From Budvicia diplopodorum (GTDB lineage: Bacteria; Pseudomonadota; Gammaproteobacteria; Enterobacterales; Enterobacteriaceae): a stretch of DNA of 64,000 bases. Positions within the stretch are counted from its first letter, which is position 1; each line of letters begins with the position of its first letter. The stretch covers positions 1 to 64,000 of the forward strand of contig NZ_WOYF01000007.1 in assembly GCF_009800925.1 (NCBI RefSeq), given 5' to 3'. Positions 28,468 to 36,950 of this stretch are shown one piece after another. The notes beneath the pieces are model-generated. The model had not been told where the DNA came from, ran no database searches, and worked only from the letters and a program-made list of their open reading frames with translations. Position numbers and translations under genes: made by a program.

Positions 28468-28710
28468 ATGAAAATTATTTTTATAGCCCTTGTTTCCTTA
28501 TCCATTTTCGGTTGCTCTGCAAATCAGCCCGAGACCGACAAAGGGAGCAACCGCCAAATAGGAATGGCGAACCCAGCGTCAGTATACTGTATAGAAAAAG
28601 GCGGTAAGCTGGCGAAAATGACCACAGGGCAAGGCGTAAGTTCTGATTGTATATTGCCCAGCGGTGAAAGAATTGACCAGTGGGAGCTATACCGCAGAGA
28701 CCATAAATGA
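28468..28710 (+). CDS. small DUF333-type lipoprotein, 80 aa
   Basis: Signal peptide with lipobox IFGC, Cys16 the predicted lipidation site. The mature part reads GMANPASVYCIEKGGKL...CILPSGERIDQWELYRR, the pattern of the DUF333 (haemolysin-like) domain found in small enterobacterial lipoproteins. Two cysteines in that domain may form a disulfide. AGGAG precedes the ATG at a good distance. It is probably monocistronic. The function of DUF333 proteins is not established. Confidence 0.85.
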   Translation: MKIIFIALVSLSIFGCSANQPETDKGSNRQIGMANPASVYCIEKGGKLAKMTTGQGVSSDCILPSGERIDQWELYRRDHK

Positions 28711-29061
28711 TTATTGAGAGCATTCATCAATAGGCTGGCTATTGTAATTCCCCTTAAGAAACATTAATCTCCTTTGGCTAACAATAGAGGCGCGAATAGA
28801 GATCAGTAAGTCAAGGTGACGTGGCGGTAATGACGTTGACTGAAAGGCTTATTCGCCGAAATGCAAAAGTAATAAGCCAATTCTTTTGTGTTGGTTTTGG
28901 GCCTAACAGGTGCAGAACTGTCATGATTTATCCGTTGATAACGTTATCTTCCGTGATAAAGCATGTTGAGCTATTGCTGTCTAAACCTCCTCCATGGATT
29001 GGATTGATTGCAGTAGTTTTCCCTCAAGATAATATTCGGTTTAAATATATGGGGCGGCTTC
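28711..29061. other. intergenic region upstream of the AGCS symporter
   Basis: About 350 bases. A 99-codon plus-strand frame over 28821-29120 has no ribosome-binding site and overlaps the symporter start, so it is judged spurious. The promoter of the symporter is expected here. I see no other feature. Confidence 0.45.
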
Positions 29062-30615
29062 TTGCAGGATATTTTCAATTCCATCAACAACTTTTTTTCT
29101 TTTATTTCGCCGATTTCTGATGCGATCTGGGATTTTCCAACCAAAATTGGTTGGTATGCCTCTATCCCGGTGCTTGGGCAGCTGTCGTTTCCGATACTGT
29201 TATTGGTCGGAATGGGGATATATTTCACCGTCCGGACCGGTTTTATTCAGCGAATCAGCTTTGGCCACACGGTTAAGATAATGCTGAGAAAACAGTCTTC
29301 CGCAACGGGTATTAGCGCGATGGGCTCCTTCATGCTAGGGCTGGCGATGCGCGCCGGTCCGGGTAATATCGTCGGTATTACGGGAGCAATCTCGGTCGGA
29401 GGACCAGGGGCACTATTTTGGATGTGGGTTGCTGCGTTTTTCGGTATGTCTACCGCCTTTATGGAGTCCGTGTTAGCTCAGCTATTTAAAGAGAAAAACG
29501 GTAATGACTATGTTGGCGGGCTGCCGTTTTACGGTCGCCGGATTCTAGGTAATAAGCGCTTTATCGGGCTGATCTTATCCTGTGTTTACATCACATATGC
29601 GTTGCTCAACGTACCTTCTCAAACTTTTAACGTGTTTTCGTCCGTTGGGACTATTTCGGAAACGGTGGCCGGCCACGCTTATCCTCGTCAGTCTCCGCTC
29701 TACTACACGATTGCCGTTGTACTGATTTTTGCCTGTGCCTTCATCATTTTTGGCGGCATTCGCCGGGTTGTTGCCTATTCCAACGTACTGGTGCCGGTGA
29801 AGGCCGTTCTGTTCTGTGGTATATCAATACTAATTATTTTGGTTAATTTCCCGCTGATTCCCTACTTTTTTAAAGAAGTGGTCGTTGGGGCATTCTCTCC
29901 TCACGCTATTTTCGGCGGCGGTATCGGTGTTGCTCTGGCTCAGGGCGTTAAACGAGGGTTAATGTCCAATGAGGCCGGGCAGGGCACCATTACTATGGCG
30001 GCGGCAGTAGCGAACAATAAACACCCGTGCGAACAAGGGCTAGTTCAAAGCTTGGGCGTGTTCTTCGATACCATGGTGATTTGTACGTTAACCGGTTTTA
30101 TTGTGGTGATGGCTCATGTCTGGACCGGCGCGACAACCGGCGTTGAATGGGAATCGCTGAAAGCGTCAAAAATTACGCTGTATTTGTCATCAGTTCAGTC
30201 TCTGGTACCCGCTATGATTGCCGATGCTGTAAAAATTATTATGGCGCTTTGCTACGGTCTATTTGCCTTTACGACCCTATTGGGTATGCTCTCCTTTGCT
30301 GAAATATCCGCCAACTTTATCTCCCGCAGTTCCCGTTTCATCTTATTTATTCGCAGTATTGGTGCATTGTTCTTTGTCCCTTTCGGGGCATTGACGATAC
30401 TCGCCGGGCTAGAATTAAGTAATCTGTGGTATATCACCGATCTGGCCAATATTATTATGGTGTATATCAATATCCCACTGCTTATTCTGGGCGCTCCGTT
30501 GGTCTATAAAGCGTTAGCGCACTATCGACGCACTAATGGCGGTGAGTTTGTTTCTACTGATGAAGGGTTTGAAACCCCTTACTGGGTGAAGGGTAACGCT
30601 GAAAGAGTAAACTGA
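29062..30615 (+). CDS. sodium:amino acid symporter, AGCS (alanine/glycine) family
   Basis: Inner-membrane Na+-coupled importer for alanine, glycine or a related amino acid. The 517-residue product has about eleven hydrophobic helices. Family landmarks include GMGIYFTVRTGFIQ, FMLGLAMRAGPGNIVGITGAISVGGPGALFWMWVAAF, MSTAFMESVLAQ, and GVKRGLMSNEAGQGTITMAAA. The assigned start is a TTG at 29062, since no ATG occurs in frame before the first helix. The exact start is therefore uncertain. E. coli has a homologue, YaaJ. Monocistronic, followed by a hairpin at 30628-30646. Confidence 0.85.
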   Translation: MQDIFNSINNFFSFISPISDAIWDFPTKIGWYASIPVLGQLSFPILLLVGMGIYFTVRTGFIQRISFGHTVKIMLRKQSSATGISAMGSFMLGLAMRAGPGNIVGITGAISVGGPGALFWMWVAAFFGMSTAFMESVLAQLFKEKNGNDYVGGLPFYGRRILGNKRFIGLILSCVYITYALLNVPSQTFNVFSSVGTISETVAGHAYPRQSPLYYTIAVVLIFACAFIIFGGIRRVVAYSNVLVPVKAVLFCGISILIILVNFPLIPYFFKEVVVGAFSPHAIFGGGIGVALAQGVKRGLMSNEAGQGTITMAAAVANNKHPCEQGLVQSLGVFFDTMVICTLTGFIVVMAHVWTGATTGVEWESLKASKITLYLSSVQSLVPAMIADAVKIIMALCYGLFAFTTLLGMLSFAEISANFISRSSRFILFIRSIGALFFVPFGALTILAGLELSNLWYITDLANIIMVYINIPLLILGAPLVYKALAHYRRTNGGEFVSTDEGFETPYWVKGNAERVN

Positions 30616-30627
30616 GAGATATAAAAA

Positions 30628-30646
30628 AGCCCCAGAAACTGGGGCT
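30628..30646 (-). terminator. terminator facing the tiny lipoprotein gene, possibly shared
   Basis: AGCCCCAG-AAA-CTGGGGCT is an 8-bp perfect stem. On the minus strand it is followed by TTTTTTAT, a good terminator for the small gene at 30757-30879. On the plus strand the tail is poor in T but it may still help end the symporter transcript. Confidence 0.7.
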
Positions 30647-30756
30647 AGAATAAATCTGTTTCGGCGATAGGTGCCTTATTCATTGCTGGATAATAGAGCA
30701 ACGCTGAGGAATGATTAGAGCATACCCATTTGGGATGCCGGTATAGGTCAGGCTAA

Positions 30757-30879
30757 TTAAAAACCGATCCCTGTTCCTATACCAATACTCCCGCCAGAAT
30801 TACCACCAGAACCGCTAATTCCCGTGGAAGTGCATGCAGACAGCAGAAGCAGCAAAATGACAGGTATTAACTTTTTCAT
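30757..30879 (-). CDS. tiny glycine-rich lipoprotein, 40 aa
   Basis: A short gene found by reading the sequence. The product starts MKKLIPVILLLLLSAC, a complete lipoprotein signal with Cys16. It is followed by a 24-residue Gly/Ser-rich tail ending GIGTGIGF. AAGGA lies about 8 bases before the ATG, and a terminator follows the stop. A long nested palindrome lies upstream at 30926-30971. The mature part is too small to be an enzyme; a structural or regulatory envelope role is only a guess. Confidence 0.7.
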   Translation of the reverse strand: MKKLIPVILLLLLSACTSTGISGSGGNSGGSIGIGTGIGF

Positions 30880-30925
30880 TTAATGTCCTTATCGATGATG
30901 TATGTGGCACAAGATTATCATTAAG

Positions 30926-30971
30926 TTTCGAGCAAGTTAATCTCTGAGATTAACAATTCCAGAGCTCGAAA
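30926..30971. promoter_or_regulatory. nested palindrome upstream of the tiny lipoprotein gene
   Basis: A 19-bp perfect palindrome GTTAATCTC-T-GAGATTAAC (30936-30954) is enclosed by TTTCGAGC (30926-30933) and GCTCGAAA (30964-30971). It lies about 50-90 bases upstream of the gene at 30879, so it may be an operator. Confidence 0.45.
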
Positions 30972-31103
30972 ACACCCGAAAGCCTATGCTATATATTCTA
31001 TGTTAAAGAGTGAACCCTGATAGGATTTGAATCCGTTTGAGCTGGCTCTTTTATTCATTGACCTACTTAATAATCATACATTTTCTGGCTTGAGGGCTGA
31101 AAA

Positions 31104-31232
31104 TTATTTTTGCTGCGTTTGATTTGAAGCCGGAATTTCTGCTTGGCCGGAAAAGTACGGTTTTACTTTATCAAAACCCCAAAATAATATGGCGATAACG
31201 ATAGCTGCAATAGTCATTTTCGAAAGCTTCAT
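31104..31232 (-). CDS. tiny single-pass membrane protein, 42 aa
   Basis: Short frame starting MKLSKMTIAAIVIAILFWGFDKV, one hydrophobic helix of about 15 residues (7-21). A polar C-terminal tail ends in NQTQQK. The N-terminal lysines suggest an N-in orientation. The ribosome-binding site is weak (AAGAGA). The composition is very protein-like for such a short frame, but there is no further evidence. Unknown function. Confidence 0.5.
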   Translation of the reverse strand: MKLSKMTIAAIVIAILFWGFDKVKPYFSGQAEIPASNQTQQK

Positions 31233-31522
31233 AGAATATTTCTCTTATTAAACAATTTATTATCTATCACTGTTTGGATCTTGCTTCGAGGTTAGCGGAT
31301 CCGAAGCGTAATGTAGAAATTGGCGGATAGCATACCGAAAACAGCCCTGATTTACATTTCTTAATTATATAGATGCTTGATAGGGGGATCATTGGCAATT
31401 AGGCCTAGTGTAGGTAATAATGCATGGGGTTTCGTTCCAAGAGTTGGAAAGTAACCTTTGTCATTAATCTTATAGGAAAGCATCAATAAACTGCTTTCCT
31501 GTATTAGCACTGGGAGTAGCGA
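31233..31522. other. intergenic region with no clear feature
   Basis: About 290 bases between two tiny genes. I see no gene, repeat or strong promoter. Confidence 0.4.
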
Positions 31523-31705
31523 TTGGCCGGGTTACCTCTATTGTTGTTTGTTATCTTCCCTGCGGCTATTGCTTTGCTGGTCCGTTTTATATCCAAGATT
31601 ATCGATAAACCGATTGCCTTCCTGCCGGTATTTCTTACTGCATCATTTGTTAGTATCTGCGCTTCATTGATCTATATTGCTATTGCAATATTCCGTAACT
31701 TTTGA
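31523..31705 (+). CDS. small membrane protein, 60 aa
   Basis: A TTG start is preceded by GGGAG at about 7 bases. The product has two hydrophobic helices (about residues 3-24 and 33-56) joined by a short positively charged loop (RFISKIIDKP). No family is recognised. It is convergent with copD. The good ribosome-binding site supports it despite the short length and rare start. Confidence 0.5.
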   Translation: MAGLPLLLFVIFPAAIALLVRFISKIIDKPIAFLPVFLTASFVSICASLIYIAIAIFRNF

Positions 31706-31837
31706 ATTTTCTTTGATTTCCCAGCGGATAGAAAAAATATCAACATATTGACCTTGGGCATTTAACGTTATCGATTGAGTAATAAATAAAATTGAAAAGG
31801 TTGTAACGCCATTCTGTAATTAGAACGGATTTATTAA

Positions 31838-32719
31838 TTAAGCCGGAGGTTGAGTGGCGAAAACGCTGACTAGCGCAAGTACGACGACGCCGGTGATTAT
31901 TTCCAGTACCGTACAGAGCGTGAATCGTTGAAGGATATGGTTTGCGTCAGGTTTAATCTGGGGAACTAAAACATATCGGTTGTAGAGTGCAATTGCGACC
32001 ATTGCCATGACCAGCGCAACTTTGATGCTTAATAATTGCTGGTAGGGCGATGACCAGTGAATTGGCCAGGTTCCCAAAGCCATTGCGGTGTTAATCATGC
32101 CGGTGGCAATCACCAGCAATACCGCAATATGGCCGAAGGCTGAGAATCTGGTCATTGCTCTGATGGCATCACTACGGTGTTTCGGATCGGACAAATAACC
32201 GAAGCAGACTAACAACGGAATTAAGGTACCGATCCAGTATCCACCGCTGAGTAAATGGATTGCATGATTAAGACGATGTAGAGCGCCCAAAAGCCCCGTA
32301 TTGATCGTGACGTGTCCGACAAAACCCAGATTGATCAATAACGCCGTTGACAGCCAGACAATAGCGTTAAAACGACATTGCGGGCGAAGGAAAAGGCAAC
32401 ATCCAGCGGCAATCGCAAACGTTAATTGCCATTGCCAGACCGCGCCAAAGGTGGTGCTCAGGACCGCATATAAAATAGCGGGATTAATGGTATCGGGCCA
32501 GCCGCTGCCCATCAAACCACTTTGAGCCGCGAATATCGCAATAGCCGTTAGCAAATTTACGCTAATAGTGCCGCTTAGAACCCGGTTTAAGCGGGCATGC
32601 AGAGTCGATTTCAAAGCTATTGGCGTTAGTAACACCACAAAGATGCTGATGCCAAACATCAACATCACCGAGCTAAAATGTAATAGTCGGCCCAAAATCA
32701 ACAGGGCTGTCAGGCTCAT
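31838..32719 (-). CDS. copD: copper resistance protein CopD (YebZ-like)
   Basis: Inner-membrane protein of 293 residues with about eight helices. Histidines lie in helices, as in CopD (LLHFSSVMLMFGIS, NHAIHLLSGGYWIGTLIPL, FGHIAVLLVIATGMIN). The family is linked to copper uptake or handling together with the periplasmic CopC. It follows copC with a three-base gap and is therefore co-transcribed. E. coli has the pair as yobA-yebZ, followed by yebY; a yebY counterpart is not seen here. Confidence 0.88.
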   Translation of the reverse strand: MSLTALLILGRLLHFSSVMLMFGISIFVVLLTPIALKSTLHARLNRVLSGTISVNLLTAIAIFAAQSGLMGSGWPDTINPAILYAVLSTTFGAVWQWQLTFAIAAGCCLFLRPQCRFNAIVWLSTALLINLGFVGHVTINTGLLGALHRLNHAIHLLSGGYWIGTLIPLLVCFGYLSDPKHRSDAIRAMTRFSAFGHIAVLLVIATGMINTAMALGTWPIHWSSPYQQLLSIKVALVMAMVAIALYNRYVLVPQIKPDANHILQRFTLCTVLEIITGVVVLALVSVFATQPPA

Positions 32720-32722
32720 TAA

Positions 32723-33112
32723 TTAAGGTTTAATCGTAAAGCTGTAGCTACCTTTGGTTTTATGCCCGTCAATAGAGACGACGCTCCAGCCGACATGATA
32801 TTTTCCGGCAGTTAGCTTGGTGGTTATTGGCGCTATAAGGTGGGTATTATCTTTGCTATCCAGATTGAGATCGCCAGTATTAACCGGCGTATTATCTTCT
32901 GCCAACAGGTTAATCTTGCTGAATTTAAGTTCTATACCTTCAGAGAATTTTAACGAAATTTGAGTCGGTGATATGGCAACCGTTGCTTCGGCTGCCGGGG
33001 ATTGTCGCTCCAGATGGGCGTGGGCCATTACCGATAAAGATGAAAATCCGAAAATCATGACCAAAAGAAAGACAAAGGTACGATACGTTTTATGTAACTG
33101 TTGAACCGTCAT
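32723..33112 (-). CDS. copC: periplasmic copper-binding protein CopC (YobA-like)
   Basis: Signal peptide residues 1-32 (cleavage after MAHA) leaves His33 as the mature N terminus, a Cu(II) ligand in CopC proteins. The other expected ligands, Asp115 and His117 in SIDGHKTKGSYSF, are present. The fold motif HLERQSPAAEATV at the mature N terminus is typical. Length 129 residues. It lacks the Met-rich Cu(I) loop of plasmid CopC, so it fits the Cu(II)-only class. First gene of the copCD pair, with a Fur-like box upstream. Confidence 0.9.
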   Translation of the reverse strand: MTVQQLHKTYRTFVFLLVMIFGFSSLSVMAHAHLERQSPAAEATVAISPTQISLKFSEGIELKFSKINLLAEDNTPVNTGDLNLDSKDNTHLIAPITTKLTAGKYHVGWSVVSIDGHKTKGSYSFTIKP

Positions 33113-33444
33113 TTTATAACCTTAAGGCGCAATGCTGGGGAAATAAAAATACTAACATTTTCGCTAAATGCTGTATATGACTGATAATTGTTCTCATTAG
33201 TCTCAGGTGGATTTTGAAACTATACCCTTATTGTTTTGCACCGTTAAGTAAACCAAATTAGAGCTATTTGACAGTGCTGGTTGAATCATTGTTTTATGAA
33301 GTCGGTTGCACTTTATCGTTAATATTTTGAAAATATTATTGAAATTTTATGCGTTGGCAGATATTAAGTATTGAGAGTGTTATCGATACAAATGAAGGTA
33401 TACACTTCAATCTCACAGGGAATTGGTTTAAAGGGAAAATTAAG
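33113..33444. other. divergent regulatory region between copC and a secreted protein gene
   Basis: About 330 AT-rich bases. It holds the Fur-like box at 33182-33196. An in-frame extension of the downstream gene to 33349 lacks a ribosome-binding site and is not accepted. Confidence 0.45.
33182..33196. promoter_or_regulatory. Fur-like box upstream of copCD
   Basis: On the minus strand TGAGAAC-A-ATTATCA matches the 7-1-7 Fur model TGATAAT-N-ATTATCA at 12 of 14 positions. It lies 70 bases before the copC start codon. Confidence 0.5.
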
Positions 33445-33795
33445 ATGAGAAAAAATTTATTAACGTTGGTTTTAGTTATCGGAATGTCGCTAAGCGTCGG
33501 GCTGTCTGCCAGCGTTGCCGAGAGTTCTCAGGTCTGTGCTGAAAAATACACCGACATATCTGGCAACCGATCGGTGTCATTAACTGATTGTGAAGGTAAT
33601 AACTATACGATTCGATCGGGCTCGGTTCGTTCTGGTTCTGACCGATACCATCGGGGAAACAGAGGCCAGATTAGTCAGGATGGTGCCAGCTATGCCCGTG
33701 AAAAGTGGTGTGATGACAGCGGATGCTATAGGATTAATAACCAACAGGATATGTGCGTGTTAGAAGTTACCGGCGAATTGGTCAGCTGTTACTGA
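33445..33795 (+). CDS. small secreted cysteine-rich protein, 116 aa
   Basis: Start at 33445 gives a clean signal peptide (MRKNLLTLVLVIGMSLSVGLSASVA, cleavage near residue 25). The mature part of about 91 residues has six cysteines, spread as single Cys plus WCDDSGCYR and MCVLEVTGELVSCY, so three disulfides are possible in the periplasm. It is rich in Ser, Arg and Gly in the middle. No family is recognised. It is followed after 55 bases by a YceK-type lipoprotein on the same strand, possibly in one transcript. Confidence 0.7.
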   Translation: MRKNLLTLVLVIGMSLSVGLSASVAESSQVCAEKYTDISGNRSVSLTDCEGNNYTIRSGSVRSGSDRYHRGNRGQISQDGASYAREKWCDDSGCYRINNQQDMCVLEVTGELVSCY

Positions 33796-33850
33796 TATTT
33801 TTGTTTATCCTACTGTTGTCAAGTTTATGTTGGTAGAGGTTAACGAAAAT

Positions 33851-34090
33851 ATGATAGCTGCAAAAATTTTACTGTTATTGATAATTACTTCGGTTCTTAC
33901 CGCCTGTGGGAGCTTTGCCAGCCGTTTTGAAGGCGGAAACAGTGAGGTGTATTATTCCGGAGTTAAATATTCTATGCAAAAAGGGCAGGAGGGATATGGC
34001 TTTTATTACTTCGATGTGCCATTTTCCTTTGTGTTTGATACCGTAATGCTACCTGTTGATGCCATCCGGATCGGGACTAACAATATATAG
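33851..34090 (+). CDS. YceK/YidQ-family (DUF1375) lipoprotein, 79 aa
   Basis: Lipoprotein signal with lipobox LTAC, Cys19. The mature part CGSFASRFEG...YYSGVKYSM...FYYFDVPFSFVFDTVMLPVDAIRIG is the pattern of enterobacterial YceK and YidQ. The start at 33851 is preferred over 33827 because GAGG precedes it, although the spacing is long. Unknown molecular function; the family is predicted to sit in the outer or inner membrane envelope. Confidence 0.82.
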   Translation: MIAAKILLLLIITSVLTACGSFASRFEGGNSEVYYSGVKYSMQKGQEGYGFYYFDVPFSFVFDTVMLPVDAIRIGTNNI

Positions 34091-34251
34091 TACTGATAAT
34101 TGAATAGGTACCTTCTCTATATGGGGTGGTTGCTTTACATTGGATTATTAACCTGAAAAACCCATACGGGTAGGCCTGTTGATTTAATATCCTATTATTA
34201 AAAACTATTGTTTCTACTTCTATTTAAGCAGGCATAGGTGCTATCGACCTA

Positions 34252-34461
34252 TTACATTGAATGTGTGTCCGATGTTATTTTTCGCTCAATGATCAGCTGA
34301 ATGCGTCTTATTTTTTGTTCTGTGATATCACCGATCTCTACCGGTTTGTAGCAGCGTGAACAGATGGCACCTTGAATATCATTTAATGAGTTAACCTCAT
34401 GGGTGGCTCGAAATGATTCGCTACCACATTTTGAACAATAAAACTTAAACTGAGGAGGCAT
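34252..34461 (-). CDS. small zinc-ribbon-like protein, 69 aa
   Basis: Two CxxC pairs, YCSKCGSESF (Cys9, Cys12) and ICSRCYKPV (Cys34, Cys37), form a likely zinc ribbon. A basic helical tail follows (EQKIRRIQLIIERK). There is no signal peptide. Similar tiny zinc-ribbon proteins are often found in prophages and accessory islands. The ribosome-binding site is weak. Function unknown; nucleic-acid binding is possible but not shown. Confidence 0.65.
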   Translation of the reverse strand: MPPQFKFYCSKCGSESFRATHEVNSLNDIQGAICSRCYKPVEIGDITEQKIRRIQLIIERKITSDTHSM

Positions 34462-34848
34462 ATAAATCTCAAAGAGGCTTATTTATTTAATAAATTTATA
34501 CCATATCGTGTTATTTATTTCATATGACCTTTAGTACACTATTATAGAGACATCGGTTCTAGTTTGGATAATAATTGATTGCAAAATGACTTATTGTAAA
34601 TGATATGTTGTAAATATGTGTTTTTAATATAAATTAAAAGCATGTGAAATATGAAGGCATTTAAATAATATACATCCTATTTAAATAATATTGCGCTCAT
34701 AGTGTGATGTTGATTTTTTTATCTTATTACGTTGTTGTCAGAAAATAAGCGATTGCTTTCCCCTTGCACCGGCAACGGTGGTTGTTTGTGTGACACCGAT
34801 CCGTTAACCTTCCTCTCTACTATGTTAGACATGCTTAGATCTTATGAA
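34462..34848. other. AT-rich intergenic region upstream of the EndA-type nuclease
   Basis: About 390 bases. A 13-base direct repeat ATTTAAATAATAT occurs at 34659-34671 and 34679-34691, 20 bases apart. The nuclease reading frame is open from 34732, but that upstream part does not look like a signal peptide. No other gene is seen. Confidence 0.45.
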
Positions 34849-35553
34849 ATGACGCGTAATGTATCCTTAGTTTTGATGATTTTTTCTACTATTTTTTTAT
34901 TACCCGCGCTGGCGAATGGCCGGGGCAAACCGATTAGCTTTAGTAAAGCTAAAACGTTGGCCGTGAGTATTCATAAAGATGCAAAACAAACTTTTTACTG
35001 TGGCTGCCCAATTCGATGGGAAGGTAAAAAGGGTATCCCAAACCTAAAAATGTGTGGATACCAGATTAGAAATAATTCCAATCGTGCTGGACGTATAGAA
35101 TGGGAACACGTTGTCCCTGCATGGATGTTTGGTCATCAGCGTCAGTGCTGGCAAAACGGGGGGCGAAAAAATTGCACTAAAGATCCGATCTTTAATCAGA
35201 TGGAAACCGACTTGCACAATCTTCAACCTGCCGTGGGCGAAATTAATGACGATCGCTCTAATTTTCAGTTTAGTCAGTGGAGCAGCCAAGCTACCCAATA
35301 TGGCAAATGTCAGATGAAAATTGATTTTAAAGGGAAATTAGCAGAGCCACCGGAACGGGCCCGTGGCGCTATCGCCAGAACGTACTTTTATATGCGAGAT
35401 CGCTATCATCTCCGTTTATCTAAACAGCAGACTCAGCTTTTTGACGCGTGGAATTATCGATATCCGGTTACCTTGTGGGAGTGTGAAAGGAATCGCCGAA
35501 TATTAAAAATTCAAGGTAATGATAATCCGTATGTCAGCCAGCTATGCCGATAA
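34849..35553 (+). CDS. endA: periplasmic DNA-specific endonuclease I (EndA family)
   Basis: Secreted or periplasmic nuclease that cuts double-stranded DNA. The start [10 protein letters not shown] at 34849 gives a signal peptide cleaved after LPALA and a 234-residue product, like E. coli EndA (235). ATGs at 34822 and 34831 and an upstream TTG are alternatives, and none has a strong ribosome-binding site. The catalytic motif EWEHVVPAW holds His87. The [18 protein letters not shown] and NCTKDP cysteines, [21 protein letters not shown] and [14 protein letters not shown] match EndA closely. In E. coli endA is far away, near galP, so this is a different chromosomal location. Confidence 0.9.
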   Translation: MTRNVSLVLMIFSTIFLLPALANGRGKPISFSKAKTLAVSIHKDAKQTFYCGCPIRWEGKKGIPNLKMCGYQIRNNSNRAGRIEWEHVVPAWMFGHQRQCWQNGGRKNCTKDPIFNQMETDLHNLQPAVGEINDDRSNFQFSQWSSQATQYGKCQMKIDFKGKLAEPPERARGAIARTYFYMRDRYHLRLSKQQTQLFDAWNYRYPVTLWECERNRRILKIQGNDNPYVSQLCR

Positions 35554-35795
35554 TTAGCACACTCACTTCATTTAATATTGATTAAACTTATATTCTTCTT
35601 ATATTAATGGCCTTTTTATCGAGATGCCGTTATTTGTGATAGTTCAATATTAAAAACATTTTCATCACTATTCCCTTTGGCATTCTTCTGAGTCATCTAC
35701 TAATAAAAAATAATTGATGGTATAATCTTTTTGAACTTATGCACGTATGCATTGTTCCACCTATATTGGTGTTTAACTTTCAAGGAAATAAGCTA

Positions 35796-36107
35796 ATGAA
35801 ATCTACCCGTATTATTCTTTCTGCTGCGGTTGCTCTGTCGCTATTAGCATTGAGTGGCTGTGGTGATAAAGAGCCTGCTAAGGCTGATAATGGATTACCG
35901 GCTGAGTGTAACGAGTATGTTACTACTGTAAGCACCTGCGTAACTAAGATGAGCAAAGATAATAAAGCAATGGCCGATCAGTTTAAAACTCAGATGGATG
36001 CTGCGACTGAATCTTGGAAAAAAGTTAGTGATAAAGAAGCGCTAAAAGCTAGCTGTAAAGCCGCTATGGATGCGTTTAAACCAACGTTAACTCAGTTAGG
36101 CTGTTAA
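35796..36107 (+). CDS. small lipoprotein, 103 aa
   Basis: Start at 35796 with AAGGA upstream; the longer frame to 35739 is rejected. Lipobox ALSGC, Cys22. The mature part is a charged helical domain with cysteines in ECNEYVTTVSTCVTKM, SCKAA and a terminal LGC, so two disulfides may brace a helical bundle. It may belong to the DUF5339 group of small lipoproteins, but I am not certain. Monocistronic, followed by a hairpin. Confidence 0.72.
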   Translation: MKSTRIILSAAVALSLLALSGCGDKEPAKADNGLPAECNEYVTTVSTCVTKMSKDNKAMADQFKTQMDAATESWKKVSDKEALKASCKAAMDAFKPTLTQLGC

Positions 36108-36117
36108 TATTGGCTAT

Positions 36118-36150
36118 CACGTCGTAATGCAGTAACCGTATTGCGACGTG
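36118..36150 (+). terminator. hairpin after the 103-aa lipoprotein gene
   Basis: CACGTCGTAAT (36118-36128) pairs with ATTGCGACGTG (36140-36150), 11 bp with one wobble. The tail ATTGTTA is only moderately T-rich. Confidence 0.5.
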
Positions 36151-36302
36151 ATTGTTACCCCTTCAATATATCCCTTCTTAACAGTAACGGGATAAAATTA
36201 TTACCCCGTGTTGATGCGTATTTTCCATTAAGTCAGCATGACTGAAATGGTCAACGTGGTGGAGTAAAATAGCCTGATCTAGTCCGCGAGAGCCACCGTT
36301 CT

Positions 36303-36950
36303 TTATTGTTGCTCAACGGTGATTAATAACGGTGAGTCAAACATTGCTTTAGGTGAAATAACGCTTTCATTTAGTGGAATATTTGAGCCATACCGTTCAG
36401 CTAATTTTGCTTTTACCGCCGGAGACGTGAGATTAAATTCTTTGAGCTGCTGTAACTGGCCGATTTTCATATTGATAGCATTAGCGTAAATTTTCCACAC
36501 GAGCTCAGAGCAGTATTGACGATTATCAGACCATTCAAAACTAAGGTCGTATGGTTTATTAATATAGCGTTGAGCCTCGGTAACTAAACTATTTTTTTGT
36601 TCGCTTGTCAGCGGAGTCTTCACTCTTTTTATAACATATTTACCTCCAGCGCCGCGTTTTATCCAGTCGCCGATCGCGGTATATTTAACCGTAGAGGATG
36701 CTTCTAATACGTAAGGCTTATTATTCTTAATCATTATAATGCCCATGTGGCTATAAGCCGAACTCGTTGCCTGTTGTATTGCAACGCTTTGAGATGAACG
36801 GGACGTTTGGAAAATTATATCGCCTTGCTGAGGTGCATATTGAGAGCTATGTCCTTTCGGTATGACTAACAGGCCCACAATCACAATGAGAAGAAAATAA
36901 GCCACTAAGGGCACCGGATGGAGTCGCGAGAATCTGTTGGCTTTGTTCAT
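36303..36950 (-). CDS. yiiX: YiiX-type permuted papain-fold (NlpC/P60-like) hydrolase
   Basis: Close to E. coli YiiX, a circularly permuted NlpC/P60 family member. A hydrophobic N-terminal segment (about residues 12-31) acts as signal or anchor. The catalytic His68 is in AYSHMGI, Glu83 in VLEASS, and the nucleophile Cys147 is in RQYCSELVWK. Length 215 residues, slightly longer at the N terminus than YiiX. Family members may act on amide or ester bonds in the envelope; the substrate is not known. It is divergent from the ynb-like operon that begins at 37149. Confidence 0.88.
   Translation of the reverse strand: MNKANRFSRLHPVPLVAYFLLIVIVGLLVIPKGHSSQYAPQQGDIIFQTSRSSQSVAIQQATSSAYSHMGIIMIKNNKPYVLEASSTVKYTAIGDWIKRGAGGKYVIKRVKTPLTSEQKNSLVTEAQRYINKPYDLSFEWSDNRQYCSELVWKIYANAINMKIGQLQQLKEFNLTSPAVKAKLAERYGSNIPLNESVISPKAMFDSPLLITVEQQ

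Noticed and set aside
28821..29120. 99-codon frame upstream of the AGCS symporter
   Set aside because: It overlaps the symporter start, has no ribosome-binding site and no family resemblance; treated as chance.
31010..31050. Stretch resembling a tRNA T-arm (GGATTTGAATCC) about 3 kb from tRNA-Arg
   Set aside because: The flanks do not pair as a tRNA acceptor or T stem, and identity with the tRNA 3' end is only partial, so an attachment-site copy cannot be claimed.
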